A stretch of 64,000 bases of DNA. Origin: CAYQXJ01 sp964421565. GTDB taxonomy: Bacteria; Planctomycetota; Brocadiia; SM23-32. The position numbers and the translations under genes were made by a program. Below the pieces are notes generated by a model. It saw nothing but the letters and a program-made list of their open reading frames with translations, did no database searches and had not been told where the DNA came from. This document shows, piece after piece, positions 62,633 through 64,000 of this stretch. Each line of letters begins with the position of its first letter. Position 1 is the first letter of the stretch. Location of the stretch: positions 124,001 to 188,000 of the forward strand of contig CAYQXJ010000003.1 of the NCBI GenBank assembly GCA_964421565.1, in the 5' to 3' direction.

Positions 62633-63613
62633 CTACTCCTGCCAGTTGGTGATATTGCCGTCGCCGGGGACCCAATCGGTGTCCACGACGCCGTCCAGGT
62701 CCCACCCGCCGGCGCTGGCGTTCGGCAACGTGCCGCTGGTTGCCGTCCAGCCGGGGTAGATCAGTTGCTGCTCGCGCCCGGTGACGGGATCCCGGTAAGT
62801 GCGCCCCGGCATGGTGTCGATGCCCCAGCTATACATCTGGAAGCTGTTGAGCTTGGGGAAGTTCTGCGTCGCCGTGCCCTGAGCCGCTCGGGCGTACACG
62901 GGCCAGTTGGCGCCGTCGAAGTCGATATAGCGCACCAGTTCGTCGTCTGCGCCAGGCACCTGAGGGCTATCCACGTTCGGATCGTCGAATACCAGATTGC
63001 CGGTGCCGTCGTCGTAGATGCCGTCGTGGGCAGCGTAGTGCCGGTTATGGAAATAGACGAGCGGGTTGCCCCACCAGTCGGCCAGCTCGAACAGGTCGTT
63101 GCCGCCGAAGTACCAGTTGCCGGCCGCTGCGATCTCGGGTGCGCTGTCGGGACCGCCCACGTCTTCGTCGAAGTCATTGTCGGTGTTGACGAGTTGATCG
63201 CCTGAGGGCTCCATGTAGGGGCCGCCGTTGCGGGTTGCGACGCAGGCGACGAACACCTCGATACCTTCGTTGGTCAGGCGTGGGTCGACGGTGTAGGTGT
63301 CGAGGTCCGGGAAGTCGGGCTCCCCCTGCTCGGATCCCTCGAACGTGCCGCTGTCGTTGTAGTCGTACTCGTAGAGTTCGAAGTACTCTTCCCACGTCGA
63401 GGGCGGGTAGTCGCCGTAGTCGTTGAAGAAGGACTGCGCGGCGAGCTCGGCCTGGTGGATGAGGTTCTTGGTGGCGGACTTGTGCGCCTCGTCCATGGCC
63501 CGGTTGACGGCCGGCAGCAACATAGCCGCCAATATAGCTATGATGGCGACAACCACCAGCAGTTCGACCAGGGTGAAGGCGGCCTTGCGGCGGACGTATG
63601 GTTGGGCGGGCAT
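62633..63613 (-). CDS. Major pseudopilin, GspG-like
   Basis: A 326-residue protein. The start at 63613 follows AAAGGAGCC. The leader MPAQPYVRRKAA precedes FTLVELLVVVAIIAILAAML, with Glu5; again Ala is found before the cut site. The first mature helix continues with RAMDEAHKSATKNLIHQAEL, and FFNDYGDYPPSTWEEY corresponds to the GspG region that reads LDxGxYPxT. The rest is longer than in classical GspG (about 140 residues) and has many Asp and Asn. The family also resembles planctomycete DUF1559-type pilins, but the H10Y-x-DNF motif is missing, and the operon context favours GspG. Confidence 0.87.
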   Translation of the reverse strand: MPAQPYVRRKAAFTLVELLVVVAIIAILAAMLLPAVNRAMDEAHKSATKNLIHQAELAAQSFFNDYGDYPPSTWEEYFELYEYDYNDSGTFEGSEQGEPDFPDLDTYTVDPRLTNEGIEVFVACVATRNGGPYMEPSGDQLVNTDNDFDEDVGGPDSAPEIAAAGNWYFGGNDLFELADWWGNPLVYFHNRHYAAHDGIYDDGTGNLVFDDPNVDSPQVPGADDELVRYIDFDGANWPVYARAAQGTATQNFPKLNSFQMYSWGIDTMPGRTYRDPVTGREQQLIYPGWTATSGTLPNASAGGWDLDGVVDTDWVPGDGNITNWQE

Positions 63614-63659
63614 CTGCGGCTCCTTTCGGATTGCGTTCCTCTGCGCGTGAGCGTTTCGG

Positions 63660-64000
63660 TCAACCACTGAGGGACTCCATCAGGCTGATCAGGGGCAGGA
63701 AGAGGCTGATGACGATGAAGCCGACGATCAGGCCGAGCCCGATCACCATCAGCGGCTCCATCAGGCTGGTGAGGCCCTCGACGGCCACGTCCACCTCCTG
63801 ATCGTAGTTGTCGGCCACCTTCAGAAGCATCGAGTCGAGGTTACCGGTCTCCTCGCCCACGTCGATCATGTTCACCACCATGTCGTCGCAGACCTTGCTC
63901 TGCGCCAGCGGCGGCGCGATGGGGTCGCCCTCGCGCACGCTGTCATGCACCTTCTGGATGGCGTTGGAGAGCACGGCGTTGCCGGAGGTATCGCGGCTGA
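63660..64000 (-). CDS. gspF: Type II secretion/type IV pilus platform protein GspF, C-terminal part
   Basis: The last 112 codons of a GspF/PilC family inner-membrane protein that starts beyond base 64000. It contains DPIAPPLAQSKVCDDMVVNM and IDVGEETGNLDSMLLKVADN, the GEE(T/S)G core of the second cytoplasmic GspF domain. The end has a helix EPLMVIGLGLIVGFIVISLF and stops with MESLSG. It contacts the assembly ATPase and pseudopilins. It is the first visible gene of the leftward pseudopilin operon, 46 bp before GspG. Confidence 0.93.
   Translation of the reverse strand, partial: SRDTSGNAVLSNAIQKVHDSVREGDPIAPPLAQSKVCDDMVVNMIDVGEETGNLDSMLLKVADNYDQEVDVAVEGLTSLMEPLMVIGLGLIVGFIVISLFLPLISLMESLSG

Noticed and set aside
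1..64000. CRISPR arrays, rRNA or tRNA genes, replication origin
   Set aside because: No regular direct repeats with spacers, no conserved rRNA blocks, no tRNA T-loop pattern in a cloverleaf context and no DnaA-box cluster were found by reading.

Overview
The window is GC-rich and looks like a chromosome fragment from the PVC superphylum, most likely a planctomycete or a close relative (Planctomycetota, Lentisphaerota or Kiritimatiellota type). The markers are a Tat-exported formylglycine sulfatase and a second, broken sulfatase. There is also a PEP-CTERM-type tail, a DUF6785-like membrane protein, large pseudopilins carrying LamG domains, a Ser/Thr kinase with a membrane-bound extension, and many lipoproteins. 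No rRNA, tRNA or CRISPR array was recognised. Start sites are usually preceded by AGGAGG-like sites. Several intergenic regions carry good sigma70-type promoters (TTGnnn, 16-18 nt, TAnAAT).

Left part (1-13.6 kb) is an accessory region with heavy gene decay. It holds a 5' piece of a phage-type DNA methyltransferase, two tandem small genes of one family plus a third broken copy, an IS66 transposase tail, a phage-tail-like fragment, an IS tail abutting an orphan PEP-CTERM tail, a beheaded sulfatase, and at 11.39-12.02 kb a cluster of orphan gene ends. The intact genes are a DUF4833 lipoprotein, a membrane protein, a CE1-like esterase, a radical SAM protein, a Tat-exported putative sugar-active protein and a sulfatase.

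Middle part (13.6-42.3 kb) is a lipid or glycoconjugate assembly region. On the minus strand lie a membrane-type phosphodiesterase, a 2815-residue iterative synthase (two nitronate-monooxygenase-like domains, KS, AT, ACP, KR, DH, phosphopantetheinyl transferase), a free acyl carrier protein, and an adenylation-carrier-thioesterase protein. Around them are two GT2 glycosyltransferases, a PMT-type GT-C enzyme, a DUF354 protein, a CapK/PaaK-like adenylating enzyme, a GNAT-like protein, an asparagine-synthetase-like amidotransferase, an LPG-synthase-type membrane protein, a secreted glycoside hydrolase and a complete SsuABC/ThiXYZ-type ABC importer. Transcription switches strand often and uses back-to-back promoters. 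The natural reading is that the synthase makes a polyene or hydroxy-acyl chain that is activated, amidated and glycosylated at the membrane.

Right part (42.5-64 kb) is housekeeping and cell-envelope: a cold-shock protein with a long leader, two lipoproteins, a TPR-receiver-PAS sensor without a transmitter, a Ser/Thr kinase fused to a degenerate M48-like membrane domain, RseC, a diguanylate cyclase, LapA, RibBA, a sugar-nucleotide epimerase, and a type II secretion/pseudopilin operon reading leftward (F, G, H-LamG, K-LamG, J, I) that runs off the right edge. Convergent genes in the window often overlap at their 3' ends by 4 to 65 bp.
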